DNA from: Epiperipatus broadwayi
Lineage: Eukaryota; Onychophora; Udeonychophora; Euonychophora; Peripatidae
DNA: 64,000 nt
Reading direction: 5' to 3'
Assembly (NCBI GenBank): GCA_028023455.1
Contig: JAQFVV010000183.1
Coordinates: forward strand, 2,023,975 to 2,087,974
A program made the position numbers and the translations under genes. Within the stretch, counting starts at the first letter, position 1; the number at the start of each line of letters is the position of its first letter. The notes below the pieces were generated by a model, which searched no databases, was not told the DNA's origin, and saw only the letters and a list, made by a program, of their open reading frames with translations. Below, piece after piece: positions 11,530 through 24,019 of this stretch.

Positions 11530-12241
11530 GAAGGAAAAGGCAGTGATTTACCCTTTTTACTACTCTATCATCATGGCATGATTTCTTCTCTACTTTCTTT
11601 CTGTCTGTTCTCTGTCTGGTTCTGGTCTCTCTTTTTTTCAAAAGGGCCACTATTTATCACTTCCTACTCATATTCAATTTCTGCTCCCTCAGGTCATTTT
11701 CAATTTTAAAAACAATCGAAATCATTTTTTTATTCTAATTTTAGAAAGTTTGTACCTCGATAAAGATCAACAGATTTCAATATAATTTTATGTTCGTTTT
11801 TATTTTAGATAACGATGTAGAATCTCTACTAATTAATGAATAGAGATTCCACAGTGAATGAATTTTGGTAATTTATCAATGCTTTTAATTTAAACATTTA
11901 TTTTAAACTTTTTATCAAGGTACAAATCTTTCCAAAAGGGCATCTTGGATTCTTGAACTAAAAATAAAGCATTTTAAACATACATATATAAAATATATAT
12001 AAAAAATTCAAAATTTATTAGTTGAATTTTTTTCTTTTTAATAATAAAAATGGAATAACAGTCTTAGTACAATTATATATATATGATCCAAAATAAATTT
12101 TAGGATTTATTTAGGATAGTTAAAAAAATGTTAAAAATATTTTTTTAGAATAATAATAAAAAAGCAAACGTTAGTAAAATAAATAATTAGGTGGGTCAGA
12201 CAGTGAAACGGCAAATCTGAATCAGATTTACCATTTCAGTA
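11530..12241. other. AT-rich spacer
   Basis: No gene or shared repeat recognised. The first 120 bases contain a CT-rich tract that would serve the minus-strand exon as upstream intron. Confidence 0.4.
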
Positions 12242-12520
12242 TTAATCCACAAAACATCACATGATTACCATTCTTTATGCTTACACAAGCTGTTTACACA
12301 GAGGCTAACCTCTCCATACAGTGGCATCACAAGCTAGAAATTAGTCTGGGAATATTGGATGAGTAGGCACTAAATAGAGATTTTATGCACAACCCTTCCT
12401 GCAACCATTGATTATCCTGGCTTACACCAAGTGGTGCTACTGTATGGAAAATTTAGTCTCTGCATAAACAGTTTGTGTAAGCCTAGAGAATGGTGATCAT
12501 GTGATGTTTAGTGGTTTAAT
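12242..12520 (+). mobile_element. Palindromic retroposon family A, short complete palindrome
   Basis: The left end reads 'aaaacatcacatgattacca' and the right end 'gatcatgtgatgtttagtgg'. Between them are 'ctctccatacagtgg', 'gatgagtaggcacta' and 'tggtgctactgtatgg'. Both arms are present and the loop is very short. No 12-14 bp flanking duplication was detected for this copy. Confidence 0.85.
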
Positions 12521-13417
12521 ATTTATTGTATTTATTGTGAATATAAACTTTAATATACAGAATTACTGTGTGTTATAGTTGCGTATTTACTGTGTGTTTC
12601 TTTTTAGATTTAATGAGTTTTCATATGAAAGAAAAATGCACAGACACTTGATATATTATTTTAAAACTGGAATTCTACATAAAATGTCAATTGGTGGCAG
12701 CACTGCTGCAAAATTTGATGGAAATATTTCAAACAGTTACTATAGTAATAAAAACAGATCACTTTGAAATATTTATATATAAATCTGAAGCTGTTGTTTG
12801 AACATGATGACAGATGTTTAAATACTTAGCATATATTTTGCTAAAATATACACAGGGAGGATTGGTCTATATATACATATATTCAAAATGCTCACAAATT
12901 TTTTTTTTAGTTAAAAAGAAAATTAACAGAAAACATAAAACTCGATCAAGTATCAGTTTTTTTTCCTCCATATTTTTTTTACCTGATAAATATTTATTAT
13001 TAATATTATTAGTCCGTCTCTAATGCTTTCCCAAATCCAGTTATTAAAAACAGATAGTTAGAATTATTATCCAAAATTGTAAAAATTCCTAATGTAACTT
13101 ATACCAAAATAGAACAACTTACCAACAATGCCCTTCAGTGAAATGTTTATTTGGGGTCCATGTTATTATTGTCAGCTATTACAGTAAGTTAAATAAAAAA
13201 ATACCAGGCATTTGATATAAGAGAACACACTGAGAACTTTTACAGTTTGTTGGTTATTGTACTCTGTGTATGCATGTGTATGTGTATTAAGTTACAGGTC
13301 TGGGTAATAATGGAGTACTTCAACCAAGTGATACCATTTTAACATTATCAGTGATATTTAATCACACCCTTAACATGATTTATTTTAATATATTAAACTT
13401 ACTAAACTGTGATTACT
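12521..13417. other. AT-rich spacer
   Basis: No supported gene. The open frames at 12,579-12,767 and 12,814-13,023 are AT-rich chance frames. Confidence 0.4.
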
Positions 13418-13700
13418 TTATAAAATGATATCTCTTACAACATAAGATGCATACTTACTTATAAAACGATATCTCTTATAACATAAGGTGGCTACTTGTA
13501 TATAAAACGATATCTCTTACAACATAAGATGCATACTTACATATAAAATGATATCTTATACAACATAAGATGCATACTTACTTATAAAATGACATCTCAT
13601 AACTTAAGATGGCTATTTACATATAAGATGATATCTCTTACAACATAAGATATATGTTTACTTATAAAACGATATATTTTACAATATAAGATACATACTT
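13418..13700. repeat. Minisatellite, about 41-bp unit, 7 copies
   Basis: Seven imperfect tandem units of the form 'ttataaaatgatatctctta' followed by 'caacataagatgcatactta'. Units differ by point changes (gcatac/ggctac, aaaacg/aaaatg) and small length changes, so the array is moderately old. Confidence 0.92.
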
Positions 13701-14689
13701 ATTTTAATAGCATTTTAAATTCAAAAGTTGAAATAAAATTAAAGATTAAAAATCAAGTGCTTTTACTTATTCAGTCTATCTTACACATATTTTTATTACT
13801 TAAATATTTGTTTTATGGGTTTGTAATATTAAGATCATTACTTTAAAATGAATTAATTTTTTACTTTTTTATTACAAATCTCTTCCTAATAAATGATTTG
13901 GATTTATAAAACCTGCTACAAAATTTATTTATTACCTGTCTGCATTTTTCTGATAAGGATCGATCAAAATAAAAGATAGTGGCTTTGACATGTCAAGATA
14001 AAATACCTTATTTTATCTACTTCCTGTCTCACCTCCTATTTTTCCTATCATAAATTTGTTTGATAATTGTTAGAGTGAAGAAAAGAGAAAACTGATTTAT
14101 ATAAATAGTTATGTATTAATTATATTGCAAGAATAAATTAATAATAAAACTTTAATTCATTCTTGATATATACTCAGTCTGAAAATATGTAGCAATTATA
14201 TTCATGACTTAAAACATAAAGATAATAGAGTAGTAAATTATCTAATATATATGAGAATACTGAAAATTCACAAGATCCTTAAGGTGCAATGGTGGCCCAT
14301 CAATTAGCAGATCTATCCGCTGGATTTGAATTCTTGTTGAATAAACTTAAACCTTTCTTCAACAACCTTAGCACTTTTTTTAGGTTATTGGCCTATAGCT
14401 GATTCAGGTAGTTGGTCAGCAATTAGTAAGAGGGATAAAACAAGAATGGAAAACTGTTCACATTCTTACCACCTAGCAGTTGGCAATTTTATTGTTTTTA
14501 GTATTTTATTTTTCACTAATTGACTTCTTAATTTTAATAAGTGCTACCCCCCCCCCATTTATTGTGATCCCCTTTGTTATTCTTTCATGGAGGATTGCTG
14601 AAAAAGCCATGGACTATTTAAAAATATCTTTTGCCTTGTTAATAATTTTTATTAGTTATTCATTAAACTAGAACTTATCCACTTAATGA
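13701..14689. other. AT-rich spacer with a weak SINE-like fragment
   Basis: Mostly featureless. Around 14,285-14,340 the reverse complement contains 'gaattcaaatcc', similar to a tRNA B box, preceded by a tRNA-like stretch; it could be a SINE remnant. The 63-codon frame at 14,480 is hydrophobic AT-rich noise. Confidence 0.3.
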
Positions 14690-15235
14690 ATTATAATTCT
14701 GTAGTGTAATTTTCACTACACCACTATCGCACAAGGTAGGGACCTGTTTTTATTCACTTTTAACACCTTTTAGAGGGGTGAACCAAAGACATGTGAAAAA
14801 AATGTATGATCCCCAAAATGCACATTTCATGTTGAACCAGAACTCATCAGTTGGCCCACATCACAATCTCTTGAACATAAATTTATCATTGTTCAGTATA
14901 TGTAGCTAGCCAATTACTACAACTTAATTGATAAGTGTCAAATTTACTGCCTTCACAACTTTGACACTAATAATTTGATGGGAAATACATTAATATTTTT
15001 TATTAAATATTCATTAGACTATAGATTATCCATTTAATGAATAATACTCTGTGGTATAGTTTTCACTACACCGCTCTCAAACAAGGTAGGGACTGGTTTC
15101 TATCTGCTTTTAACACCTTATGGAGGGGTGCAATTATAAACATATGACCAAAGATATGTGAAACATATGTATCACCCCTCTATCTTGTGTTACAATGGTG
15201 TAGTGAAAATTATACTACAGAAGTATTATCTTTTG
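14690..15235. mobile_element. Palindromic element, family B-like, composite
   Basis: The outer ends 'ctgtagtgtaattttcacta' and 'tagtgaaaattatactacag' are inverted copies, and a third direct copy lies at about 15,050 ('ctgtggtatagttttcacta'). The inner part 'tgaaccagaactcatcagtt' is the family B core. Repeated 'caaggtagggac' and 'aggggtg' motifs mark each arm. It looks like a foldback element that has gained an extra arm. Confidence 0.7.
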
Positions 15236-15994
15236 CCCTGTTTTTACTGAAAACTTAATGTGTTTATTATATTATTGAAATATAAGTTTAATACCAAATC
15301 ATCCACATTCATCAAAGTCCCCAATAACTTTGTTTTAAGTTATCACTTCTATTCTGAATAAATCTCCAAACAAAACTTTTTTTTTCTCATTTTCTAATGC
15401 ATCTAATTAACCCTTCTCATTTTTTTGTTTTTTTTTTAATTATATTTAAAATTAAGAATTTTACTTTTAATCCTTATTTATTTCTAATAATATAATTTAA
15501 AACTTACAAGTACTATACACACTTTTACCATGCACACTTTCCTCTCATATGATGGCTTTTTATACAAAACTTCTCCACAACAATTATTATTAATTTATAC
15601 TCACTTCTTCAATTAATAAGCGACAATTTGCTACAGGGTTTAAAAAAATATTTGTTACTTTACTACCAATCAGGTAGATGCCAAAAGTAATGTCTTTCTC
15701 ATAAAATAAAATGATGAGATTCACACCAAATAATTTGAGTACCAGTTTAGCATCCTTGAATATTATATCACAATATATAATAATAATAAAGTGAAAATAC
15801 AATTTACTTCCTTAGTTTTTATTCAATATTATTATAATACAATAGTACATTTGGTGACTCAACTAAAAAGAAAAAAGGCTTTCCATCATAAATGTAAACA
15901 ATGTAGATAGAATAAAAAATTGCAAGGCTTTTGCAGTACATAATTAAATATATAATAATAATTAAATACATGTACAGTATTTATATTTTAAACT
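15236..15994. other. AT-rich spacer
   Basis: No gene supported. The minus-strand frame 15,590-15,802 is an AT-rich chance frame. Confidence 0.4.
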
Positions 15995-16282
15995 AGATGT
16001 AATTAGAGGAGATTTGAACCAGAGTTTCAAGATCCCTTTAGTCATCCACTCCATTTTATTCAACCAATATACATGAACACATACATGTGAAAAAGTTAAA
16101 TGATCTCCAATATATATATATATGTCATGTCAGTATTCATCTGTTTCAGCATGAAATACGTGTATTGGAGATCATTATCCTTTCACATGTGTGTAGTTAT
16201 TTGTATCGGTTGAATAACATAGATTGAATAGCTGAAGGGAGCTTAAAAGTCTAGGTTCAAATCTCCTATATATATGTCTATT
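15995..16282. mobile_element. Palindromic SINE-like family B copy with B boxes
   Basis: The left end 'ttagaggagatttgaaccag' and right end 'ctaggttcaaatctcctata' are inverted copies. Each contains a tRNA B-box-like motif (GGTTCAAATC when read outward). The arms include 'aaaaagttaaatgatctcca' and its reverse complement. The loop is a short TA repeat near 16,105-16,125. Confidence 0.8.
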
Positions 16283-17770
16283 ATAACAAAATTTAAATAT
16301 TTTCATGTATGCTTGTTTGATTTTTTTTTTCAAATCACTTAATATGGCCTAAGGTAATTAATAGTGATTAAACTAGCGAAATTAGATACTTAAATACTGT
16401 AAATTAATTTAAAAGGAAATAGATGCTTTATCTCTGGTAATTTATTAAAGATAATAATAAAAGAATATTACCCAACCCTTTTTTGTAATGCATACCAATA
16501 CATATCTGTGAGGTCTACCTATTAAAGATGTGTATTAAGTATGTATATTCTTCTATGAATATATGCATGTATATTTAGTATGTATGTATGTGTGTGGATG
16601 TTAGAACTTTTGGTAATTATTATTTTTTTAAAAAGAACATAAACTTTATATGATATATGCATACATAATATATCCGAGTTTAAAAATAAATGGGGGTTCT
16701 AATAAAAATTACCTGACTAGTTTTTAAATAAATATCAACAGTATTAAAAATATATAATATAAATATATGTATATTAGAATATTTTATGCTAAATGTTTTG
16801 CAAATTATTTTTATAAAAAGCTCAGTTTATATAAAAATGTAAACTTTGGAGTCTGATCGAATTACTCTGCTTGGATTCTTAGTGCTGTAATTATATTGCA
16901 ATTGGGCCCAGAGGTGTTCACTAGTTGCTATTCTGTAACATTTTTTTTTTTTGGTTAGCACTTATTTAATGACAAGAACATTAAGTAAAATGTATATTGG
17001 ATAATGTTGATTGCAGTTTTAGACCTAAATGTTACTATTATTCAAAGGTAATGAGTTTTCAAATCAAGTGGCAGATTTGACCTTGCACTCAAAAATAGTC
17101 ACTGCACTTAATTGACCTCACTTTTGGTAAAATCTTGAAATTAAAAATTGTAAATTTACACATAGTTTGTTTACTTATTCATTTTTATTTATATAAAATT
17201 AAATGAAATATTTGTTTTTATTAATCAGAAAATAAGTTACAAAAAGTATAATAATATCAAACAGAAACTGATTGTCAGTAAATTAAAACAAATATTTGTT
17301 TTAAAAAAATCATTGCTAATATTTTTTAACATTTTTTACACCTATAAATTAAAGTTTTAAATTTCAAAGATTATATTTATTAATTGATGTATTCTTTAGT
17401 CATATACCTTGTAAATTAGAAATTTGGTGTAGAATTATTTAACCCATTACATTGTGGCAGGTTTAATTGTTATTTCTGATTAAACTTTTTATCAATGTTC
17501 AATCATTGTTTTACCATTATCATACATCAGAATTTAACAGATTGGGCTTTATTTAGTAGAAATATACATATACAAATAAAAAATCCTGTAAAAAATCATA
17601 TTTGAAATTTGAAAATGTTTAAAAAATTGCTCATTATGACAAGGAAAGGAGCAGAATGGCTTCAGAAAATGAACGAAATCTTTTTTATTTAAACTTGTTT
17701 TTACAATGTGAACAAACAAATTTTAATCTCTGATAAATGTATAAAATTCTGCTTTAAATTTTAAAATTGC
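16283..17770. other. AT-rich spacer
   Basis: No gene, palindrome or shared repeat detected. A moderately GC-richer patch at 16,845-16,930 was not recognised. Confidence 0.4.
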
Positions 17771-17774
17771 TCTC

Positions 17775-17862
17775 AAGTGTTGGTGGCCTTGTGGATAGCA
17801 TAGCCGGGTTCACTTCCTGGTCAACACTTTGACACATGAAAAAAAAGAAAAAAAAAAAATAA
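17775..17862 (+). mobile_element. Minimal tRNA-derived SINE with A-tail
   Basis: 'gtgttggtggccttgtggat' is followed by 'agcatagccgggttcacttc', giving an A-box-like TGGCCTTGTGGATAGC and a B-box-like GGGTTCACTTCC. The 5' GTGTTG pairs with 'caacac' at the end of the tRNA part, and CCGGG/CCTGG can form the T-arm stem. The anticodon arm is missing. An A-rich tail (17,838-17,861) follows. It is a truncated SINE head rather than a functional tRNA. Confidence 0.7.
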
Positions 17863-18040
17863 ATGCATTTTTAAATTGCTTTATAATTTTTAAAATATCT
17901 CAAAAGATTCTAGTACAGTGTTGATAATGATTTATTAATCATCATTTCATAAGATCAAGTGATTTGAAAATGTATCTTTGTTAACACTAATGTTAGAAGT
18001 TATTCCTTTCTATTTTTAAAAATAAAACATACATATAAAT

Positions 18041-18497
18041 CAGAGGCAAAACTCTCAATACAGTAGCGCCACTCAATGTAAGCTAAAATAAGCAATGGAT
18101 ATGAGAAGGTTTGTGCATAAAATCCCTATCTAGTGTCTACTCATCTATTAATCCTAGACTAGTTTTAAGCTTGTGGCTTTCATTAGTGAGGAGCCTTAGA
18201 ATGAAGAGCATTGCATCTAGATCTTAGGATCTAGTGCAACCATCTAGCAGCTTAAAAAGATAAAGGGTGACTGCTAGAAAGTTGCATTACATCCTAAGAT
18301 TTAGGTGCAGTGCTCTCAGATTTAAGGCTCCTCACTGATGAAATACACAAGTTAAAAACTACTCTGGGGATATTCTTTCATCAATTGATTTCTCTGGCTT
18401 GCACTGGGTGGCACTACTGTATCAGAAGTTTTGCTTGTTTTGACAACTTATGTAAGTATATAAAATTGTGATCATATGATATTTAGTGGTTCAATAT
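18041..18497 (+). mobile_element. Palindromic retroposon family A, long copy
   Basis: The left arm ('cagaggcaaaactctcaata', 'gtagcgccactcaatgtaag') and right arm ('gcactgggtggcactactgt') enclose a second, inner inverted repeat centred near 18,250 ('atcttaggatctagtgcaac' and its reverse complement). The 3' end reads 'gatcatatgatatttagtgg'. This copy shows the nested-arm structure best. Confidence 0.85.
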
Positions 18498-20671
18498 GTA
18501 TAAAATTAAAATCTGATATTGTATACATTTGATTTTTAATAATTAATGCACAATTATTGCTTAAAATTAATAAACTTTGCAAAAAAATGTTCTCAAAGTA
18601 ATCTTGCAAATAGTGTGGAAACCAATCACAAAGGAATATATCCATCAAAGTCATGGAAGCAGAACTAAAATATTTGGTTTTGCATCTCTTTAATTATACT
18701 GGGTTTTTTTGTTTTCTTTAATTAAAAAAGTAATGCATGAACATACACTAATTAAAAAAAAAGGCAGTGAAATGTACAAACATTTTTTTTATTATTTTTT
18801 TAACATTAATACCAACAGAATTTTAAAAAAAAAAACAAATGTCAAAATACAAACAAAGCATCAATAGTATAAAGGTACTTCCATTTCAAAACAAAATGAT
18901 AAAAAATATTACAATGCGACAAACAAATTTCTCCATTTGCAGAAATATTGCCTAAGAGGGATTTTTGTTTTTTAAAATAATGAGAAATAAAGAGATGAAA
19001 CTTTTTGAAAAAAAATTTGATGATAATAAGATATAATTTGTTTTGTTTTGTGACGTAATTGTGACAAACTCTACCTCAGAAACAAATCTGTAAATAAACA
19101 GTGGATTAAAAAAAAAACATTTACAATCTTCTAAAAATGAAAATAAATTATTTTATATTACTTACATGAAATTATTTAGAATTTTTTAAAAAAAAGTTTA
19201 ATAACTTAAAACAATCTAAGAATTATTTTGAGAATGTATGATTTTGTTAAGCCTTCCAAATAGTAACGTTCATTTCTTCATTTCAATCATGAATATGTCA
19301 CAACAGCTCTAATCCCAAAGTACTATTTTTCTTTACCAATCATATTATTTTAAAACAACTTATGTAAAAAAAGAATTTTTCTTTTTTTAATACTAGTGTT
19401 ATTTCAAAATCGTGCCAAAACAATTCATGTGAAAAGAGAATTAGGTGTATATGTTTATATATGATAAATGTATAAACATGTATATATATATATATTAAAT
19501 GCATGACTTCCAAGTTCCTTTCAGTTTATTCCGGAGTGTGTAAAGTATGTCAAAATAAGCTTGGAAGTACATGATTCTGAGAACTAGTCACTGACATTAA
19601 TTTATAACTTTTGAGATACAATCAAATTTTATTTTTTATTTAAAAATTTATTCACACATGAAAATATACAATGTGTGCAAAATAAAAATCTTTACTTAAT
19701 GGAAAATCAATTGAATGAGATTGTTGTGCTCAATCTACCACTTGGATGCTCAAATGTTACTTGACCTTCCAAGCAACTAACCATGTGATTATTTATTTAT
19801 AAAAATTAAATAATATATATTTCAGGCAAATCAAGTATTCTAAAATAGTTCAGACAAAATTAGTACAAGTATATTCAGACAGTAAACTGTTTTTAAATTC
19901 AGAGGACAAGAGGGTTGAATGGCTTGTTATTGAAATTCACAAATAGTTTCAGCACAGGAAGTGACATGGTTAGTCTGTGTCCCATGCATCTTAAGATTAC
20001 CATTCAGGACTGGCATCCATAAGTCTTGAGCTCTGAAATCTGCCACTCTACCCTTCCTCAACCATGTAGAGTATTTGAATTCAGCCTCAAATTGCAAGTC
20101 TACAATAACAATTTAAAACTTATTTCAAACACATTTGTAATGTGTAGTTAACCATATTTGGATATAAACTATCTGATGATTTGACATTTGACAATATGGC
20201 AATCACACGCTCTTCTTTGACCACATCCTCTTATTTTCAAAACTGTTTAAGTGCAAAGTTTTGTGTTCATTGGAAATATTGATCGATTTAGTTAGTATAT
20301 ATCTATTTAGTATGTGAATTATATCACATATGATTAATATTATTTTGACAAATCTTTTATTTCAAAGAATGTTTAATATTCATTATTAATTATTCCCAAT
20401 TGATGAATTATTTTTCAATTTGGTATTATAATTGAGAAAGTATATGCAATTGTTTATGCTTTTATATTGTGGTAGTGATTGGACCCCTTACTGATTTTTA
20501 TTTGTGTTAACTAAATGATTTATTCCTATCTAAAATATAATGAAGTATTATATATTCAGTCTACTTCCCACATGTGTGTTTAAAAATCCAACATAATAGG
20601 TTATTATAACCAACTGGACAATAGTTTATCATTGTTTGACTTGTTCTAAAAAAGATTTTTAAGTAAGTCAG
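18498..20671. other. AT-rich spacer, possible tRNA-like SINE near 20.0 kb
   Basis: Mostly featureless. The reverse complement of 19,960-20,080 has a tRNA-like feel ('ctcaagacttatggatgcca') but the boxes are degenerate. No reading frame is supported. Confidence 0.3.
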
Positions 20672-20684
20672 CTAATGTATATAC

Positions 20685-20908
20685 CCAAAAACATCACATG
20701 ATCACCATTACTTATGCTTGCTCATAACTGTTATTAAAACAGGCAAAACTCTCCATTCAGCAGTGCCACCCAGTGGAAGCCAGAAACTAGTCTGGGCTTT
20801 TTAGATGAGTAGGCACTAGATAGGAATTTTTTGCACAAGCCTTCTGGCATTCATTGATTACTCTGGCTTGCACTGGGTGGCATTACTGTATGGAGAGTTT
20901 TGCCTGTC
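20685..20908 (-). mobile_element. Palindromic retroposon family A, minus orientation, with target duplication
   Basis: It is a 224-bp copy reading 'aacatcacatgatcaccatt' at the left and 'tatggagagttttgcctgt' at the right. It is flanked by ctaatgtatatac (20,672-20,684) and ctaatatatatac (20,909-20,921), a 13-bp duplication with one difference. The loop contains 'tagatgagtaggcactagat'. Confidence 0.88.
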
Positions 20909-21297
20909 CTAATATATATACTATTTATAGCCTACTTTATTTTAGTTGTACTATATTAAAAATTCAGAATCTCAATCACCAATTTTACAAATAATTGATC
21001 CACTGCAGAATGTAAGTCTCCAAATGCAATTCAGTTATTCCAATCCTTCACCTCTCTTTTCCTTCACACCAGAAAATGTTTTTATTTCATCCATTTATCT
21101 TATGTGGTTTCTTACTAGATTTTTCACAATCTTATGCAATCCCATTTAAAATTTTAACTCTCCATCTATTATCATTTCTTCTTCAATGTATTCAGCCCAG
21201 CTCAATTTCTGTCTCAATTCTTCCAATGACGTCTATGAGATTGGTTTGAAATCCCATTCATGTATTTCATTTTCAATCTCTTCTTGATACTCCTAAT

Positions 21298-21410
21298 ATA
21301 TATATATATATATATTAAAAGGAGAGAGGTTGCCTTGACAACAGTGAGAAATATTGATTACTATCTATATTGGTATGTTTAGGTGGTGACTGGTTTCTAA
21401 TGGATATATC
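21298..21410. mobile_element. About 100-bp repeat nested in RTE
   Basis: After a short TA repeat, 'ggttgccttgacaacagtga' leads to 'ggtgactggtttctaatgga'. A second copy sits at 40,911-41,013 ('ggttgccttgacaacagttt' to 'gttgacttgtttctaatgat'), also beside RTE sequence. The start contains a short inverted pair (GTTGCC...GACAAC). The class is unknown. Confidence 0.6.
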
Positions 21411-21651
21411 CATGCAGCATGGAGTGATCTGGAGTTTCTGTATTGCTCTTCTGTTAAATATCCAAGTCTCAGATTTATAAGTAAGAACTGGTGGAAAAAC
21501 TTCCATTTCAAATGCGTAAGCATATTTCCTTTTAATGCTGTTATTTCTATTAAAAGCTTTCAATCCAAGTTTAATTTTATAATCAATTTTATCCTTTATG
21601 TTTCCATTTGCATTAATAATTTGATCAAAATATTTGTAGTTGTTTTGTTTT

Positions 21652-21765
21652 TTTTTCCATATGTCATAGCATCGGCCGGGAGACGAATCCGCAACAACCG
21701 TCAGCAACCAACTGCTTGCTTGCAAGGCGACTGCGCTGACCTCTCGGCTAACAACGCTTAACTTC
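21652..21765 (-). mobile_element. tRNA-derived SINE inserted in RTE
   Basis: On the minus strand it begins near 'gcgttgttagccgagaggtc', which holds an A-box-like TTAGCCGAGAGGTCAGCGC. It continues with a B-box-like GCGGATTCGTCTCCC and ends 'gatgctatgacatatgg' followed by an A-run. The same unit occurs at 57,311-57,411. It separates RTE sequence that is continuous in the copy at 51.4 kb, so it inserted after the RTE element. Confidence 0.8.
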
Positions 21766-22269
21766 CTCTAATTTATGATTTTCAATCTTTAGTTTTTACT
21801 TCTAATCAATGCAAGTATGTTTCCAAAACGAATCTAAATGACAGTTGTGTGACCCATAAATTATAGGTTATCAAAGTATGTTTACGTATCTTTTATTAAT
21901 TAATTAGTAAACATAATTTTAAAAAATTAGATATTTATATGATGCATTAGTATGTTAATGAATGATTACTAAATTGCCTATTAAAAGCATTTGTCAATTT
22001 GATTACTTTTAAGTAAATATCATTTCAAACAGCATTTTTACTTTTAAAAAATACTGAATTTAATAGTTTTTAATAGGAACAATAAACAAGTCCTTTCATT
22101 TCATATAATCATTGATAATTTGCATGTTAGAAAAACAACTTCAATTTCGCTATTTATTAAATATACAATTGAAAAAAAAAAAGCTCTTATTCTTGCCTAG
22201 ATTATTTTATTCATTGGAAATATTGATTATTATAATCAAATACTCAATCTCTATTACCATTAAAATAAT

Positions 22270-22705
22270 GTGATATAGTATGGCTACTCCTTTATCGAAG
22301 CCAGGAATCTCTGACACTATCACCGGAAAAACCTGTTAGCCACCTTACTTCTCCTTTCCATTCCCCACTATTTTTTTTATATTCTTCTCTATCCTGCTCC
22401 ATTCCATTTCCACAACATCAACTTTGTTCACTTCATGGCCTTTATATCTAGATCCCCTTTATCTTTTTTCCAAACCTAACATAAAGACCAAGAACCCATT
22501 TTCTATATAATCACTTTGTTTATATTTATATTCCCACAACTTCATTGTTTGTATCCTTTCTGCTTGTAAGCATTTGCATTCAATTTCCATGCCTTCCTTA
22601 TATATCATGCAGACTAAATCATCCTCATTTCTCAAATTATGTGTATATTCTCTTGTTGCTAACAATCCTGTTCGATCCTGTTCAAGCCTTAAACAGTAGA
22701 TTACT
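22270..22705 (-). mobile_element. LINE 3' end, ATCAC-tail family
   Basis: The minus reading DDLVCMIYKEGMEIECKCLQ and ERIQTMKLWEYKYKQSDY parallels the plus-strand copy at 24,818. The noncoding 3' part ('gtggctaacaggttttt', 'gattcctggcttcg') also matches that copy. The cysteines resemble the zinc-binding segment found after the reverse transcriptase in several LINE clades. It is truncated at the 5' side and broken. Confidence 0.65.
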
Positions 22706-23142
22706 TTCCTTATTCTCTCTCTCTTTTTTTTTTTTACATTTTTCCTTTTTTCTTACTGTTTCAATTCATAATGATTTTTTTCAATATCGGCAGTGTCAGA
22801 TACCCTTAAAGGTTTGCATTTTTGAATTTTATTAACTTTATTTTTAAGTCTTTAAAATATTTTTTATATTTCTATCTTGAATCAATGAGATATCATTTAC
22901 ATTTTCTGATGATTCAATATTGAAAATCTACTTTATGCCTTTAAGAATTCTTAGCTTATAATAACTATTATCTATTTTTTAATAATATTGAAGTATTTCA
23001 AACGACGACGTATCTCTCATTATGGTCACATGACATTAAATTTTCTTTTCCACCTTTTTTGTGCTTTGAAATTTTTAAAAACTGTTATCACATTTCAGTC
23101 ATTTGTCTTCATTCTTTATACTGTATTAGTCTCTCTGTTCCT

Positions 23143-23191
23143 CTCATTATTATTATTATTATCATCATCATCATCATTAATATTATTATTG

Positions 23192-23250
<59 letters not shown>

Positions 23251-23285
23251 ACTATTATTATTGTTGTTGTTGTTATTATTATGAT
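23143..23285. repeat. (ATT)n trinucleotide microsatellite
   Basis: About 140 bp of ATT with scattered ATC and GTT variants. Apparent polyleucine, polyisoleucine and polyasparagine frames over it are artefacts. Confidence 0.95.
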
Positions 23286-23399
23286 TTCTTTTGTAATTCA
23301 AAACAAAATGTTCTTTTAATAAAAAGAGTAATTTATTAAATGGATTAAGAAATTTAATATTATTAAATATTTGAGACTTATGTTCATAACTATCCACAA

Positions 23400-23615
23400 A
23401 CACAGAAAGCCGGACCACTCCTTTATTTTTGGTGAACTCCACCATATCACAACTATTCACCAGCACATAAATGCAGACTAGTCTCCCATCCCTCACCAAC
23501 TTCACCACATCACAATTATCAAGGACTGAGGAACACAGATCACTTTATGATCCTTCATTAATTTTACCATATCATAACCATTCACTAGTACAGAAACTCA
23601 GACCATCCTCTCTCA
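23400..23615. repeat. Tandem repeat, about 65-bp unit, 3 copies
   Basis: The phrase 'aactccaccatatcacaact' recurs as 'aacttcaccacatcacaatt' and 'aattttaccatatcataacc', each followed by similar 'cagac' or 'cagatca' text. The units are diverged. Confidence 0.65.
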
Positions 23616-24019
23616 TTATGTGTGCATTTCATGAATACCTTTCACTCTTCAGGTGAACTGATGTCATTAAACATCTAAAAATGTCCATGTCTTTATGTAA
23701 ATAACTGAATTACTAAAGCAACATGGCAATGCATTAATAAGCTTTTAAAAAGATTGGAGATGATCTTTTACAATTAGATTTAATTAAGGGGTTATTTTTA
23801 AATGTTTCTCTAATATGTTTTTGTGTGTGTACATTAGTAATATAGATTTTGGAGGGAAAAAAAATCTTTAATATTTTTACATTATAAATGTCAGTGTAGA
23901 AGATTTTTAAAAAGCAAGAGAAATTGTATTAAGCAAATACTTAAAGGTAATGAGTTATGAAGGACATATTCAGAAGAATTGAGATAAGTTAGAATGAAAA
24001 AAGTAAAAAAAAAAATTTT

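Larger units (their letters stand above)
20985..21810 (-). mobile_element. RTE LINE 3' part, with two nested insertions
   Basis: The minus strand gives the RT C-terminal region and 3' end of the RTE family, including the 'YKSETWIFNRRAIQKLQ' reading near 21,480-21,430 and the 'NANGNIKDKIDYKIKLG' segment near 21,610. The 3' end lies toward 20,990 ('ttgatccactgcaga'). The coding order is interrupted at about 21,298-21,410 by a ~100-bp short repeat and at about 21,652-21,760 by a tRNA-derived SINE. It is dead. Confidence 0.8.

Noticed and set aside
11473-11709. Plus-strand frame starting MALLKAGLDSS
   Set aside because: It overlaps the better minus-strand exon and decays into CT-rich low complexity; no splice or family support.
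12242-12520. Family A as a piggyBac-type MITE with TTAA duplication
   Set aside because: One copy has TTAA near each end, but four other copies have 12-14 bp duplications and variable 5' ends, which a TTAA transposon would not produce.
13418-13700. CRISPR-like array
   Set aside because: The units are contiguous with no unique spacers, in a eukaryotic context; it is a minisatellite.
21652-21765. Functional tRNA gene
   Set aside because: A and B boxes are present but the cloverleaf and anticodon arm are not intact and an A-run follows; the same unit recurs elsewhere with target duplications.
22988-23508. Polyleucine, polyisoleucine and polyasparagine frames
   Set aside because: Produced by the (ATT)n microsatellite; no conserved flanking peptide.
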